Origin: Phaseolus vulgaris
Taxonomy: Eukaryota > Streptophyta > Magnoliopsida > Fabales > Fabaceae
Assembly (NCBI RefSeq): GCF_000499845.2
Contig: NC_023750.2
Coordinates: 1,225,590 to 1,289,589 of the forward strand
Length of the DNA stretch: 64,000 nucleotides
Direction: 5' to 3'
In this document: positions 1-11,341 of the stretch, piece after piece
Layout of the letters: the number at the start of each line of letters is the position of its first letter
How positions within the stretch are numbered: position 1 is the stretch's first letter
The notes under the pieces: generated by a model
Databases searched by the model: none
What the model was told of the DNA's origin: nothing
What the model saw: the letters and a program-made list of their open reading frames with translations, nothing else
Made by a program: the position numbers and the translations under genes

Positions 1-640
1 TTAAAATTGTTCCAATACGTTGGTATGGTATTTTAAATATACTTTTTCTTTTTAATCTTTTGGTTATTTTTAAGTCGAGTTTTAAAATAAATAATACCTT
101 AAATACATTTATATTAATTACGTTATCCGAAACATTAATATTAATCAAATTAAAAGATTTTGAATAATTAATTTTTATTATCGAATTAAGTAAGTATCAA
201 TATCTAATATAGAAAGAAGAAAGAACAAAAAAAATAAGACAGATTTAGACACTATTCTTAATCACATTGAATATTTTAGATGTAAGATAAAACATTTTTT
301 TTTTGAAATAATATTTTTTAAAAGATTTTAAAATTAAAAATAGATAATATTTCAAATACGACGATGATTGATTTTAATGATATTATTTAAAAAAATTGTG
401 ATAAAAAAAACTTTTATGAGAGAGAAACATAATATTTTATGGAATGCAGAGTTGAGATTCTTTGGAATTTAGAATGCATTAGAATATTATTTGTTGGGAG
501 AAGTTTTGGTGTGAGGGCATGCAGATTTTCTAAGAAGAGAATTGGCGAGCTTCGAGAAGTACAGGGAAAGCGGAATGATGCAGAATATATGGGTCGGTCC
601 CTTCTAACACAAACAAATTACCTATGTGAGATTTGTCGGT
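1..640. other. AT-rich intergenic DNA
   Basis: No gene or repeat with clear boundaries is visible. A short open frame near 439-684 has no recognisable domain, and the GC content rises towards its end where an LTR-like repeat begins. Confidence 0.5.
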
Positions 641-1190
641 CCAACCTCATAATTTTTCCTCTTTTTCAATCTTATTTATGTTAATCTTCACATATCATAT
701 ATAAAACACTTCTATCTATCGAAAGAGTGTTGAGAGAACGATTGATTCTGCTTCTATCTTTGGTCGATTACTATTGTTCAAAGCTTCTTGTTTCTTTTTT
801 CTCTTTTTGGTCGTTTGTCTTTACAGGCGGGGATGGTACCTGCAGAAGGCACTCCAATGTTTAAGTCAGTTAGGGTGTCGGCACTCGGGTGTCAGAGTAC
901 AATAGATAATTATCTGGTCCTTGGAATTTGTGCTATTTATATTACTTTAATGGACCTTTGTTGGTGGGCCGCATTAGGAGGTTGGTTCATGTTTAGAGTT
1001 GTGTTAAACAATCCTTAATTATGGATTAACCCTGATGACTTGGTCAACCCATGGCTAGTCGACATGAGTCGGTCGGTCACGTGTCGTCGTGTGACCTTCT
1101 CGTTGTAGTTGATTGGTTGAATGATCAAGTTTCTGACTGCCTGATCGACTCGATCGTCGTCTGAGTACAACACTATTTTAGCTTTTAATT
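641..1190 (+). repeat. LTR-like repeat, copy 1
   Basis: The stretch shares an ordered string of motifs with 36780-37260: a GATGGTACCTG-type block, then AAGGCACT, CAATG and AAGTCAG, later TTGTGCTATTTATAT and TTCATGTTTAGA. The region has a TATATAAAA-like box near 700 and is GT/GA-rich, as in legume LTRs. Related copies lie in the opposite orientation at 1191-1560 and 2550-2950. I infer a solo LTR or non-autonomous LTR element. No primer site or coding region adjoins it. Confidence 0.5.
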
Positions 1191-1560
1191 ATTGTTAGAG
1201 TATTTTAATTGGTAAGTGTACTAGTCGGGATTGGATAAAAATTTAATGTCCGATCAAAATCAATTGAGATCATCGTACTCAAAAAGAATTAACAATATTA
1301 ATCAATGATAAAATATTAGGTAAATATTCTTAATTATGATTTATATCTTCAATCTAACCCAATAATAAAGAGTTCATGGTAATTATATAAATAGACACAA
1401 ATTTCAAAAATTAGATATGTCATTATTCAGTACTACAAACACAATGTTGAATACCAAAATCTTACTTGAACATCAAAGAACCTTTTGTAGATATCATCCG
1501 AATCCGTAGTTCACGAAAACAAAGAAATCATTTAAGAAAAAGAAAGAAAGATAGACTGAC
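1191..1560 (-). repeat. LTR-like repeat, copy 2 (inverted)
   Basis: On the minus strand this follows the same motif order as the copy at 2550-2950: GTTCACGAA, ATCCGA, CAAAGAA-CTTT, ATACCGAAAT/ATACCAAAAT, TATAAATAG, CAATAACAAAG and CTTAATCACGAT/CTTAATTATGAT. It lies head to head with copy 1. The exact boundary is not resolved. Confidence 0.45.
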
Positions 1561-2549
1561 CAACTAAAAAGGAAAGTAATCGTTTCCTTAATTACAATCC
1601 ATTTCGAAACTGTAATTATTATTACAAATTACTAAAGATAATATTGATGGTGTTATATACATGTGTTTATCTAGGATTTAAATATGACACAAGTTGGAAT
1701 AATATCTGTGTATTTAATGATAAAGAAAAACAAACTTACTCTTGGCAGAGATTTATTACAATTTGACATTTTAATTATTTTAATTTATGGAAGAATAATT
1801 ATATTTTTGGTAGTTATGTTTTATCTATATATTTGAAAACTGAAAGATAGTTTAGTTAGCATAAAAAAAAGTGATCTATATATATACAAAAACCTATTTG
1901 ACTTATATGGGATTGAATCAAAGTATTACTTTATACAAAGGAGTAATTACCAAAAACTAGTCATGAGTTTTTTTTTTTAGATATTGTAAAAGGAAAATGT
2001 CTCAATACTTAAATTAATGGCTTTATTAAGCATGTGATATTTTTGTTAAAAAATGATATCATAATTTTCTTTAAAAATAATTTCCACTCCTGAAGTTCTT
2101 GGAAACGCGATTGAGTCCATTTATTATAGCTTTTTTCAAGGAAAATCACTTTTGATTCAAATATTTTAAAAATGATTTAGTACTTTAGTTTAAACATTTT
2201 AGAACTAAAAGTGAAATCATAAAAATAAATTACATTTCCTATTATTAATTCAAGAAATTAAAGTTTAAATTAATATTACCTCTTTGTAATGGCTTAGGGT
2301 TATGAAAAGCAAATTGTTCTTTTAAATATTTAAATGTGTTAACTTTTTTCATGCAATCTTAAAATCATTAATTTTTATATGATATTGAAGGTTTCACATC
2401 AATTTAAAATATATAAATAAAACAATCTTTATTTTATAAATCAGTTTTATAAAAATAATTAAGTTTAAATTTAGTATTATCAATAAAAAATAAAATTTAT
2501 TTTAAAAAAAAATTAAAATCAATTTTTTTATATTATATTTTATTATTGT
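1561..2549. other. AT-rich intergenic DNA, nothing recognised
   Basis: The sequence is strongly AT-rich with many short A and T runs. I see no coding potential, no terminal repeats and no RNA gene. Confidence 0.5.
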
Positions 2550-2950
2550 ACCGGTTGGATCCGCACGATAACTGGAAGTTCAATACTCGGTCAGGGTCGA
2601 CCAACACAACTGAATCCATTATGTCTAAACAAAAGATTAACCAAACTAATCAATAGTCAAAATTAGGTAATAGACTCTTAATCACGATCCAAAACCATAA
2701 TCCAACTCAATAACAAAGGGTCTATGATGATCATATAAATAGGCAAAGACTTCAAGAATAAGGTACATCATCATTTAGTACTAATAACACCGAGTGCCGA
2801 ATACCGAAATTTTACTTGAATGTCAAAGTTCATTTTACAGGTATTATCCGAGCTTGGAGTTCACGAAGACAAAAAATAAGAAAGTGAAAGAAAGATACAA
2901 TGACCATTTTAAAAAAACAGAAAAGATAGACCGATGGATCGAAAAAAAAG
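2550..2950 (-). repeat. LTR-like repeat, copy 3 (inverted)
   Basis: This is the better preserved minus-strand copy. It carries TATAAATAGGCAAAGACTTC, CCGAGTGCCGAATACCGAAA and TATTATCCGAGCTTGGAGTT, each of which has a counterpart in the plus-strand copy at 36780-37260 when read on the opposite strand. The TATAAATAG block could be the LTR's own promoter. Confidence 0.5.
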
Positions 2951-3959
2951 ACAAACATTCTCGTTGTTAGAACCTTGTTCGAGAACAACTACTCTACATT
3001 TTTACTTTCTATTCGATCATCACTTTGAGTTATTACCATTTTTTTACCTAGATGGTCTCCAAAAGTGAAAGTTATTTGAAACCCATTAACCATTACACTC
3101 CCACGAAGTAATTTTTGTTCTTATTTACTCAAAAAAGTTGTTTGTAGATTTGTCATTTATCCCTATACCCGATTATGTTCAATCATGATGCGTTTGATGC
3201 ATGTATCTTACCTTATTGGGAAAAAAAGTTTGGTTATTATTGGTTGGATTCTAAGGGCTAAGTTAGTGCGTATAAACGTAGTTAAGATCGAAGAGCAATT
3301 TATTTGTAGGTGACCAATAACTCCAAAAAGAAACATTTTAAACTGTGTTTTTTTATGAAGCTCAAATCCCATCACGTAGACATAAATTAGAAGTTAATGA
3401 TTGTGGTCGAAGAAGTAAGATGAATGAAGATGTCCCACTAGGATATTGAAGGAATAAAATCCATCACCATTTCAATTACCAACTCTTATATCTGGTGCTT
3501 TCTCTCTTTTCAATACAATTTGTAAAGCTCTATTATCAACACAAGTCAAAAAAGTGAGGGGGAAAACATCTCCACATCTTGCACCAATGAAAGTTCGGTG
3601 ATAAAGAAAGCAAATTACGGTGGAAAAACAAATATAAAGGAGTGTTGTGGGGCAGTGTAACAAAAACATTTCAAACAACAAAAACAAAAGGGTCTCACGA
3701 CATTGATGGCATGTCTGATTTGACCATGTTGGAACAAAATTGTTATGGTTTTACACTTGTCTCTCTTCTCTCATAATTTATTCACACGGTTGAATACCTT
3801 CATTGCCACACCCTTGGGTAAATCATTGAAATATGTTATGTAATTGTCATGAGTGATAAATAAATAAACATTAGAAAATTGATGTTACTGAAATGTTGAC
3901 TAGGTTTGTAAAAGAAAACTCTAGAGCACCCTAAACAAAATAATTTCAGTTCAATGACA
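2951..3959. other. Intergenic DNA, unresolved
   Basis: A 71-codon minus-strand frame at 3472-3687 has somewhat gene-like composition but no domain I recognise, and no flanking exon continues it. It could be a decayed gene or transposon fragment. The rest shows nothing. Confidence 0.35.
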
Positions 3960-4560
3960 AGAAATACATAGTATATATTATGCAGTACTTTCTGAGTTTT
4001 TAATAGATCTTTCTAAAAAAGGGAATGAGATGTACTCATGAGTTGTATTTTTCTGTTATTCTCTTTTGTCATTTTCTTTACACAAAAAATGTATATATAT
4101 ATTCTGAGCATTGATTGCAGAATAAGATAACAAACATTTCCATCATCTTTACTTATGTGCTTTTCTATTTTTTACATTGTTTTCTCACATGGTATCAGAG
4201 CTCCAAAAGGAGTTTTTCAAATACCTTCTCCATGTCTGAGGTTCACTCTCACACTAATCTTGGAATTACAAATTCTAGTCTTCATCCCTCCAGCGCTCAT
4301 TACATTCATCCCACTGAAGAACCCAGTTATGTAACCATTACCCTTGTTCTCACTAGCTCAAATTATCAATTGTGGTCCCGAGTCATTCATATGACTTGAA
4401 TCTCCAAAACAAAATGGGCTTTCTGACCGATGTTGTTACTGGACTTGCAACCACTGATCTTTTGTATGCGACATAGGAACCTTGCAATACCTTAATCATG
4501 TCTTGACTTCTCAATTCTCTGTCTCAACCTATTGCCCAAAGTGTAATCCGTGAATAAGAC
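3960..4560 (+). mobile_element. Ty1/copia remnant: LTR tail, primer site, start of gag
   Basis: TGGTATCAGAGC at 4191-4202 is the classic plant retroelement primer-binding site complementary to initiator-Met tRNA. About 40 bp downstream begins a gag-like frame (from 4232) with an N-terminal region rich in Ser, His and Pro, then a block reading N-Y-x-L-W-S-R, the conserved start of copia gag polyproteins. The frame stops at 4399 and similarity fades after about 4560, so the element is truncated. The sequence before the primer site should be the 3' part of the 5' LTR. Confidence 0.7.
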
Positions 4561-5300
4561 CGTAAAAATTTTAAAACATAATTTTTCACTTTTAAAAACT
4601 CATTTTCTTTTTAAACCATTTTAATATGCTTGTGTGTTGATTATAAACTTGTGAATACCTTCTCTTAAAGACTCAACGACATAAAATAAAAGCAAAAGTC
4701 TCTAAGATGTCTTCAGTATCTTCATCTTCAATCATCATCAAAACATCTCCATTTGAAACTTTAGGCACTCTTCAAGTCCAACAATTTTGAGCAAAGCAGG
4801 TCTTATCTATTTCTTTTAGGAATATAAGTTATCGTGTTCCATTTATACAACAAAAGATTCTAGAGGCATTAAAATGGAACTTACATTCAAGATACAATTC
4901 AGATTGTAAAATAATAATGGATAAAAATTTCGTTTGACTTTCAAATTCTATACAAGCGCCAAATCAAAATTTCTATATGAAACCTAGAACTAAAAAAGCT
5001 AATTCCAAATTAACTAATGTAGAAGTGAAAAAAATAATTTCGGATTAAGCAATCCAAATATGAAAGACATTAATTTTGGATTAAACAATCTAAAAGTTAA
5101 AATGCATTCTAGATTAGACAATTGAAACGTTGAACAACATTGAAAATAAACAATTCTAAATTGTATAATATAGAACGAAACAACTAAATTTTTAACTTTC
5201 AGTAATTTAAAATTTTTTCAGATCACTCAATTCAAAATCTTCTGCATGAAGAGATATTTTTGACATTTCTCACACTCCAAAGAAATGTAGAAAGAAACTA
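4561..5300. other. AT-rich intergenic DNA
   Basis: The stretch has many repeats of a loose motif built on GGATTA-CAAT-AAA (for example near 5040, 5080 and 5110), suggesting a very degenerate tandem repeat. No gene is visible. Confidence 0.35.
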
Positions 5301-5720
5301 TGGAAAGGTTTTTGCTTCCTACACCCCTTATAATTACTAACTGCAACCCATACTAGAAAAAGACTAAAATACCCTTCCTTGCACCACGCCACTATTGCCA
5401 CCATTGTTCTTGTCATCGCTACCACTTACACCTACGTTATCCATCGTGATGCACTCTTTAAGAGAAAGAAGAGAGAAAGTTGTTACGTAAAACTCGTTCA
5501 AGAAGCTATCATTTATGTTTTCGAAAGCTTGTTCCAGAATGTATTTCATTTGTTTTGGAAAGCTCATTATATAAAACTTGTTTTGGTAATGGTGCAGTTA
5601 AAGATTATGGGGTTACAAGAAGAAAAAGCCTTGAGAAATGAGAGTTTTGGTGAGAGGTTGAGTAGAGCCTGCAAAAGCCCTTTTTCTTGGTTTCCCAATT
5701 GATACACTTTACAAGCTTAT
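5301..5720. other. Truncated Mutator-type end followed by unassigned open frames
   Basis: The block TTTTGCTTCCTACACCCCTT at about 5310, followed by AATTACTAACTGCAACCC and AAAATACCCTTCCTTGCACC, is repeated in the same orientation at about 6197. It resembles the ends of the MITEs found elsewhere in this window. Overlapping frames on both strands follow (5379-5702 plus, 5364-5567 minus). I recognise neither. A captured gene fragment is possible but unproven. Confidence 0.3.
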
Positions 5721-6055
5721 GACTGTTTCTTCCTGCACCTCCTTAGGTTCTTCTGCCACCCCATAGAGTAGCTTTCGGATTATGTAATCTGGACACGCAT
5801 TTGAAAAAAGACTTCCGAATTATGTAATCTGGAAGCTAAAAAAGACTTCTGGATTACATAATCCGGAAACTAATCATGCATCTAAAAAAAGACTTCTGGA
5901 TTATAAAATTTGGAAGCTAATTAATTATTAGAAAAAAACTTCTGAATTACGTAATTCGAAATATTACACAGGAATATTTTTGAGGGGTATTTTTGAAAAT
6001 ATGAAAGTGTATGGAGGTGGGAGAAGAATACATGGAGGTGCAGGAAGAAACAGCC
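5721..6055. mobile_element. Mutator-like MITE with perfect 9-bp target duplication
   Basis: The left end reads GACTGTTTCTTCCTGCACCT and the right end, read on the opposite strand, GGCTGTTTCTTCCTGCACCT. CAAGCTTAT occurs immediately outside both ends (5712-5720 and 6056-6064), a perfect 9-bp target-site duplication as expected for Mutator-like elements. The inside is a row of about five short palindromes of the form CTTCTGGATTAC/GTAATCCGGAAG. There is no coding sequence, so it would need transposase from elsewhere. Confidence 0.85.
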
Positions 6056-6703
6056 CAAGCTTATCTAGACCTATTCTTACCCAACCAAGAGTTGATAAAG
6101 TTTTGCATTTATTGCAATGAAGTCTCAAAAAATTAAAAAAAATAGCAGTGTTATTTCTGTATTGGATATGAATACTTGCAGTATATTTTAGGGGCTTTTG
6201 CTTCCTAAACCCCTATGATTACTAACTATACCCCTACAAGAAAAAACCTAAAATACCCTCCTTCGTGCACCGTGCTGCGTCGTGGTTTACTTTGTGGGTG
6301 ACAAAGTAAACTTTTCCAAATACAATTTATTTACATATTTTAGTAATTTTTTAAAATTATATACATTTTAATAATTAACCTGCAAAATTATCTAGTAAAA
6401 ATTTATGAAGATGCTCCTACAAACTATGTACATATTTTCCACATCAACACAAGATTTAAAGCAATTCTACATTTGTGCAGTATCTCATGGTATTTAGTCA
6501 ACCAAATTCTGGACAACACTGTGGTAACATCAGCAATATCTCAGATGAATTTGAAGCCAAAAAAGTTGGTTGATGCATCAAGTCCAAGTTGCAAGCTCTA
6601 CCTTGGGGGATCATACATTCAATCATGCATTACCAATTCACAATGTCATCATCCCCCAGAAACTTCTTTTTATCAAAATGAAAATGAACTTTGAGTTTTT
6701 CTC
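6056..6703. other. Intergenic DNA with second truncated Mutator-type end
   Basis: GGGGCTTTTGCTTCCTAAAC at about 6190 begins a second copy of the block seen at 5310, in the same orientation. The rest, up to the stop codon of the minus-strand gene at 6704, is AT-rich 3' flanking sequence. Confidence 0.35.
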
Positions 6704-8042
6704 TCAGTCTTTCTGGTTGTCCTTGTTTTGTTCATTGATGAATAAAGAAAACAAGACAACAAGAACACCTCCAAGAACTGAAACTCTTTTCCAATCAGCA
6801 CCTGAGGAAGAGGCAAAAGAATCAACTATTCCCAAACTCAGCAAGCCAATGAAGAAGAGGTAAACATTTTTCCTGGTTTTGCCACTACCACTGTTTTCTG
6901 TGTTCACCTCTTTGATCTTTTCCACCTTCTCCTTGGGTTTTTTTTCTTTATCATCAAGTGCCTTCTCTCCAAGGTTCTTGAAGAATAGCCCTTCGTTTCG
7001 GTTCTTCTCCATTTGGCCCTCAAACTCCTCTATTTTCTTTTCACTCTCCTCAATCTCTACTCTGTTAAGTTCACTAGATTCCTCAAATGCTAGCATCTCA
7101 CTCTCTATGTTTGCTGTTATCTGTTCATCACAAATGAATGTAAAAGGGTCATTCTTTAAGTAATTTTCACTTTCATATATATTCTGCAGCATGCAGATTG
7201 AATTATGCAGTATTACTGAGATCTCTTGTTTCGTTTCAGATTTCAATTCTGTAATCAGATTATTAACTGATATTTTCCTTTGCAAGGATTTTATTATATA
7301 AGATAGATACTAGTGAAATATCTAATTAAAAAAATATTTATTAGATTTTTAATTATTGTAGAATTTCTAACACAATTTTAAAAAAAATAATACATTATTT
7401 GTGTTTTTATGTCATGCATTTTAAAAATATATAAATATATGTTTTTAGAAATTATAAATATAGTGTCCGTATTTCAGTTTCTACGTACATCATAACTAAA
7501 AAATATTAAAGACTGTAGACAATGAAGAGTAAAAATCATTAAAATAATATATATAAACAAGATTAAAACTAATTATTTTCAAGTATAGAAGCTAAAAACA
7601 ATAACATTGGATTATAAAAACTAAATAAACTCAAACTTAATCTGGAAAACTGAATCTAATGGTGAGCAAGAAGAAGAAAACATTATGAAGTTTTGAAGAA
7701 AACGTGAAGAAGTTGAAGAAGACATACTCTGGCACCAGCTTCATCCAACTCTTTGAGTGCATCTTCTCCGATCTTGTCGAACTCAGCCTTGGCCTCTTCG
7801 CCGAACTGCGACAAATACGCAGACCTCTCATCAAGAAAATCGGTGAGGCGAACCTTCTGCGTCTGAAGCATGGCGATTTGTGCCAGAAGCTCTTGGCTCT
7901 TCGCATCTCCTTCCGCCGGAGAACCCTCGGAATCGGACTCCTTCGACCTGCAAACGCACCACACGGAACCTCTCACGTTGTGCGGTGGCGCGTGGTGGAA
8001 CGCGTGCAAGGAAGCGTGAACAATGGGCTTGAGAGCAATCAT
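6704..8042 (-). CDS. Probable plastid coiled-coil membrane protein (function unknown)
   Basis: Two exons, 8042..7728 and 7120..6704, join in frame to give 243 residues. The donor AGA|GTATGT and acceptor AACAG|ATAACAG keep phase 0. The N-terminus is rich in Ala, His, Arg and Ser with few acidic residues, like a plastid transit peptide. Residues from about 40 to 165 are a Glu/Lys-rich coiled coil. Two hydrophobic segments near the C-terminus (N-V-Y-L-F-F-I-G-L-L and V-L-G-G-V-L-V-V-L-F) suggest membrane anchoring with the coiled coil exposed. I recall an unnamed conserved plant family with the same order of coiled coil, the motif E-G-L-F-F-K-N-L-G, and two membrane helices, but no established role. 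A longer open frame upstream of the chosen acceptor (to 7285) is intron. The ATG at 8042 is the first in frame; an upstream ATG at about 8050 is followed at once by a stop. Confidence 0.75.
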
Positions 8043-8580
8043 GTTTTCATGCCTCTGTGAGAGTTTGCGTTATCTTTTAAGGGAATAATAAACAGTTATG
8101 CTTCTTGTGTCTATTTTTTATTTCGGTTTTCGGTGAAGGTTTGGATAAGGGATGAGTGCTTTTGCTTTTCATTGGAAATTTGTGACTTTTATTTTATTTG
8201 CTTGTTTTTCATTTTGACAAACTCCCACTATAACCTATTTAATATATGAAAAATATTATTTTTATAATTATGTATACTAATAGATGGCTTACGAGAAGAG
8301 GGAGAGAGAAGGTAAGATAAGAAAAATTTATATTTGAAATTTAAAATATTATGTTACATTCTTAGTTTTTTATAAGTGGTTTACATTACTTATAATTTTA
8401 ATTAAAAATAATTTAGTGTAAAATCATTATAATGTGATTCGTCTAAAAGATGATGATTCAACTCAACAATGGATATATAAGATGTGAGTATTTTGTTTGA
8501 CAAACAATATAACATTATGTAATCTTATTTTTATGTTTAATAGGTATGATTGATAAGCGTACACATCAAGTTAACTCCAT
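8043..8580. other. 5' flank of the plastid-protein gene
   Basis: This must contain the promoter and 5' UTR of the minus-strand gene, but I see no convincing TATA box at the expected distance. The rest is AT-rich. Confidence 0.4.
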
Positions 8581-8671
8581 TTCACTGAACAATTGTATGT
8601 ATGTTTATTATATTATTATAGGAAATGTTTCACTGAACAATTGTATGTTTATTATATTATTATAGGAAATG
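8581..8671. repeat. Tandem duplication, 47 and 43 bp
   Basis: TTCACTGAACAATTGTATG...TATAGGAAATG occurs twice back to back (8581-8627, 8629-8671). The copies differ only by a 4-bp TATG present in the first. Confidence 0.9.
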
Positions 8672-11341
8672 TTTGTTGTTTCCGTCTCACTAAAGAGATT
8701 TGTTCAAGTCTAAATACAAATCAACATCAAATGACATTTTGGGAAAAGAGTTAAAGTTGTTTTCTTTGACAATTTCGTGACACAAAGAATATTTCAATAT
8801 TTCAACTTTGATCTAACTACCTGTCTTGTATGTTGTACACTTTTGTCATGAGATGATGCAAAAGGTTATGTTACATAGGGAGTTAAGTAATAGTAGTGAT
8901 CAAGAATGTTGCATAGAGAAGAATGAGTGCATTTAAAGTAGGATGGAATGTATTTAATGCAACACCCATATTCAAGTTCATTACACACAAAAAAGGACGT
9001 GCATGAAAAGTTGAAGCTACTTAACAACAAGAAATTGTCTTTTGCAGCGACTATCTTCTTCCAGCATCTATATAAAACATCTTATCAAGAAGAAGAAAGA
9101 AGATAAGAGGTTGCACTATGTCAAAATACCATCTTGTATTAGTACAACTCTAGCTCCAGGTATAAGTAGTTAAGAAAGGACTTCGTCATGCACAAACTCT
9201 TTAGCTTTTCCCATAATTCCTTTGTGAACACTTTATCACATAGGATAAAAAAAAAAATTATGTTATGAGCCTTAGTAATGTTTTTTTGTCCTTCTCCACC
9301 ATGGCTACGTCAAGCTTGGATCCCTCTTCCAGAGTTTAAGGAGAGATTGTTAAAGTATAGTACCACACATGTTCAACCACCACAACTCAAAATGATTCAA
9401 ACCAATGAATTTTCAATCTTGTACTTTACGGAAGTCATGATAATTAAATTTTACATTCACCACTTCAGTTTATTATGGAATAGACCAAACAAAATCTAGA
9501 AGCATCTACCACACAAACATTAAACAATAACAAAGATGAGACTACAAACAATAAAAACTAGAAGATAAATGAAGTAAGAACAAGAAAGAAACACATGAAA
9601 AAATAATATGGTTTAATTAAAATGTTATACATCCATGCATAGATATTACAACTTAAAATTTCATTTTTATAATGAACTCTCACTTAACTCACTCTTAGAC
9701 AATATAACATATGGACAAAAATTCTAAATTTTATTATTAATTATCATTACAAGTTCCTATATATAGCACATACTTATCATAACTAACTTTCGTGAAACAC
9801 ACCTAACTAAAAAAATAATTTTTCAGAGCATGTTTTCTCAAAACCCTCATTCTTAGATTTCCAAAAATATTTTCTAAACAAATACTTATTAGAATATTTC
9901 GTGAAATATATAGAGATTTCTTAGAATGTTTAATTTTTAAAAATTTGTTAAATTTTATATTTCTTTTACCGTTAAACCTTTTTTTTAAAGGCAAAACATT
10001 TATCACATTTAAAGATCAAGAGAGATGTGAGAATCAGAAAATTTTGAAGACAACAAGATTTATTCTCCTTCTCTTTTCCTCTTTCCCAAATGTGTGTGTG
10101 AGAGATTTTAAATTTTATCTCATTATTATCAAATGATATAAACATAGATAAAATAAATAAACAAATTAAAGTTGATATTAGAAGTTGAATATTATAATGT
10201 TATGTAAAAAAACAAATTTTTATTCTGCAAAGTTTTCACTCAAAGTGAATTATTTTAGTGTAACCTAACAATTGCGAGTCTTTAAATATTATATTTTTAT
10301 TTTAAAGACATAATGACAAGTCATTTTAAATGAAAACACTATTTTGAAAAAAAAATATGATCTATTGAAGACTAGAGTGCTACAAAATGGAAGTAAAATT
10401 CTTGAAATAGAGAAAAATCTTAATAAACTCATTTCACAAATAAAGTCTACAAATAAATTGAGTTAGAAATTTAGTTTTCTACAATTAAATTGGCTTGCCC
10501 TATATGAAGATTTAAGGTCTCTTTCCATTAACATTTATGTAAATATTCCTTTTAAAATAACTAAAATGAAAAAAACCATAAGTTAAATAATACAATCAAA
10601 TTAAATTTTGTTTTTTGTTTTCATTTTTTTTCTTTACTCATATTGCAATAAAAGAAAAATAGAGAAGAAGGGTCAAGTCAATGTTGAAAATGCAATTGCC
10701 ATAGTCTTAATCTTAAATAAATACATTGAAAAACGTTTACAAAGCGTGTGGACTTGGTCCAGTGACCCTTTTGAATGAAAAAAATATTCTTTACTATTTT
10801 AAAGCTTTTCCATAATTAAAATTAAGAATTAAAATAAAATTAAAATTCACAACATTTTCTCAAAATTAAATACTATTTCCATTTCTCTTGGTGGAAAAAA
10901 GTAAACCCCTCCTTCACTTTCAGAAATCTTTAATTGAAAATACATATTTATCTTATTTAACCTATTTTTCAAGACATAATACTTGTCATTTTTGCAATTT
11001 TTTTTACAAAACTACGATAAAATTATTTAAAAATTATAAATCAATATCATATTAATCTTTTCTATTATTTGTTTTAATTTTTTTTTATTGTCTACAATAG
11101 AAAGATTTAGTTGGAGCCACTCAATTCTGTTGACATCTACTTGCTCTGTTTTTTCTTCCCCTTTCCACGCATTTTCCACCCAATGAATCAGTTCTTTAAA
11201 TAAAAAAATTACTTAACAAACAGAGTGAAAGTATCAGCACTGAATGAATGAGTAGAAAGGTTATGGTCTGATCCTAAACATTTCTCTACCAACTTTTCAA
11301 TTTCCTTCTTTCTTCAGCAGCACACAACTTTCATCTCTTCC
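8672..11341. other. Intergenic DNA upstream of the TNL receptor
   Basis: AT-rich throughout. Short frames near 9278 and 9803-10136 have no recognisable domain. A TTTAAATAAA element at about 11196 lies roughly 145 bp before the TNL start codon and could serve as its TATA box, but this is weak. A pyrimidine-rich stretch (about 11285-11341) directly precedes the ATG, as in many plant 5' UTRs. Confidence 0.4.

Noticed and set aside
7704..8060. Plus-strand frame of 118 codons
   Set aside because: It is the antisense of exon 1 of the plastid coiled-coil protein gene, whose minus-strand reading continues in frame into a second exon.
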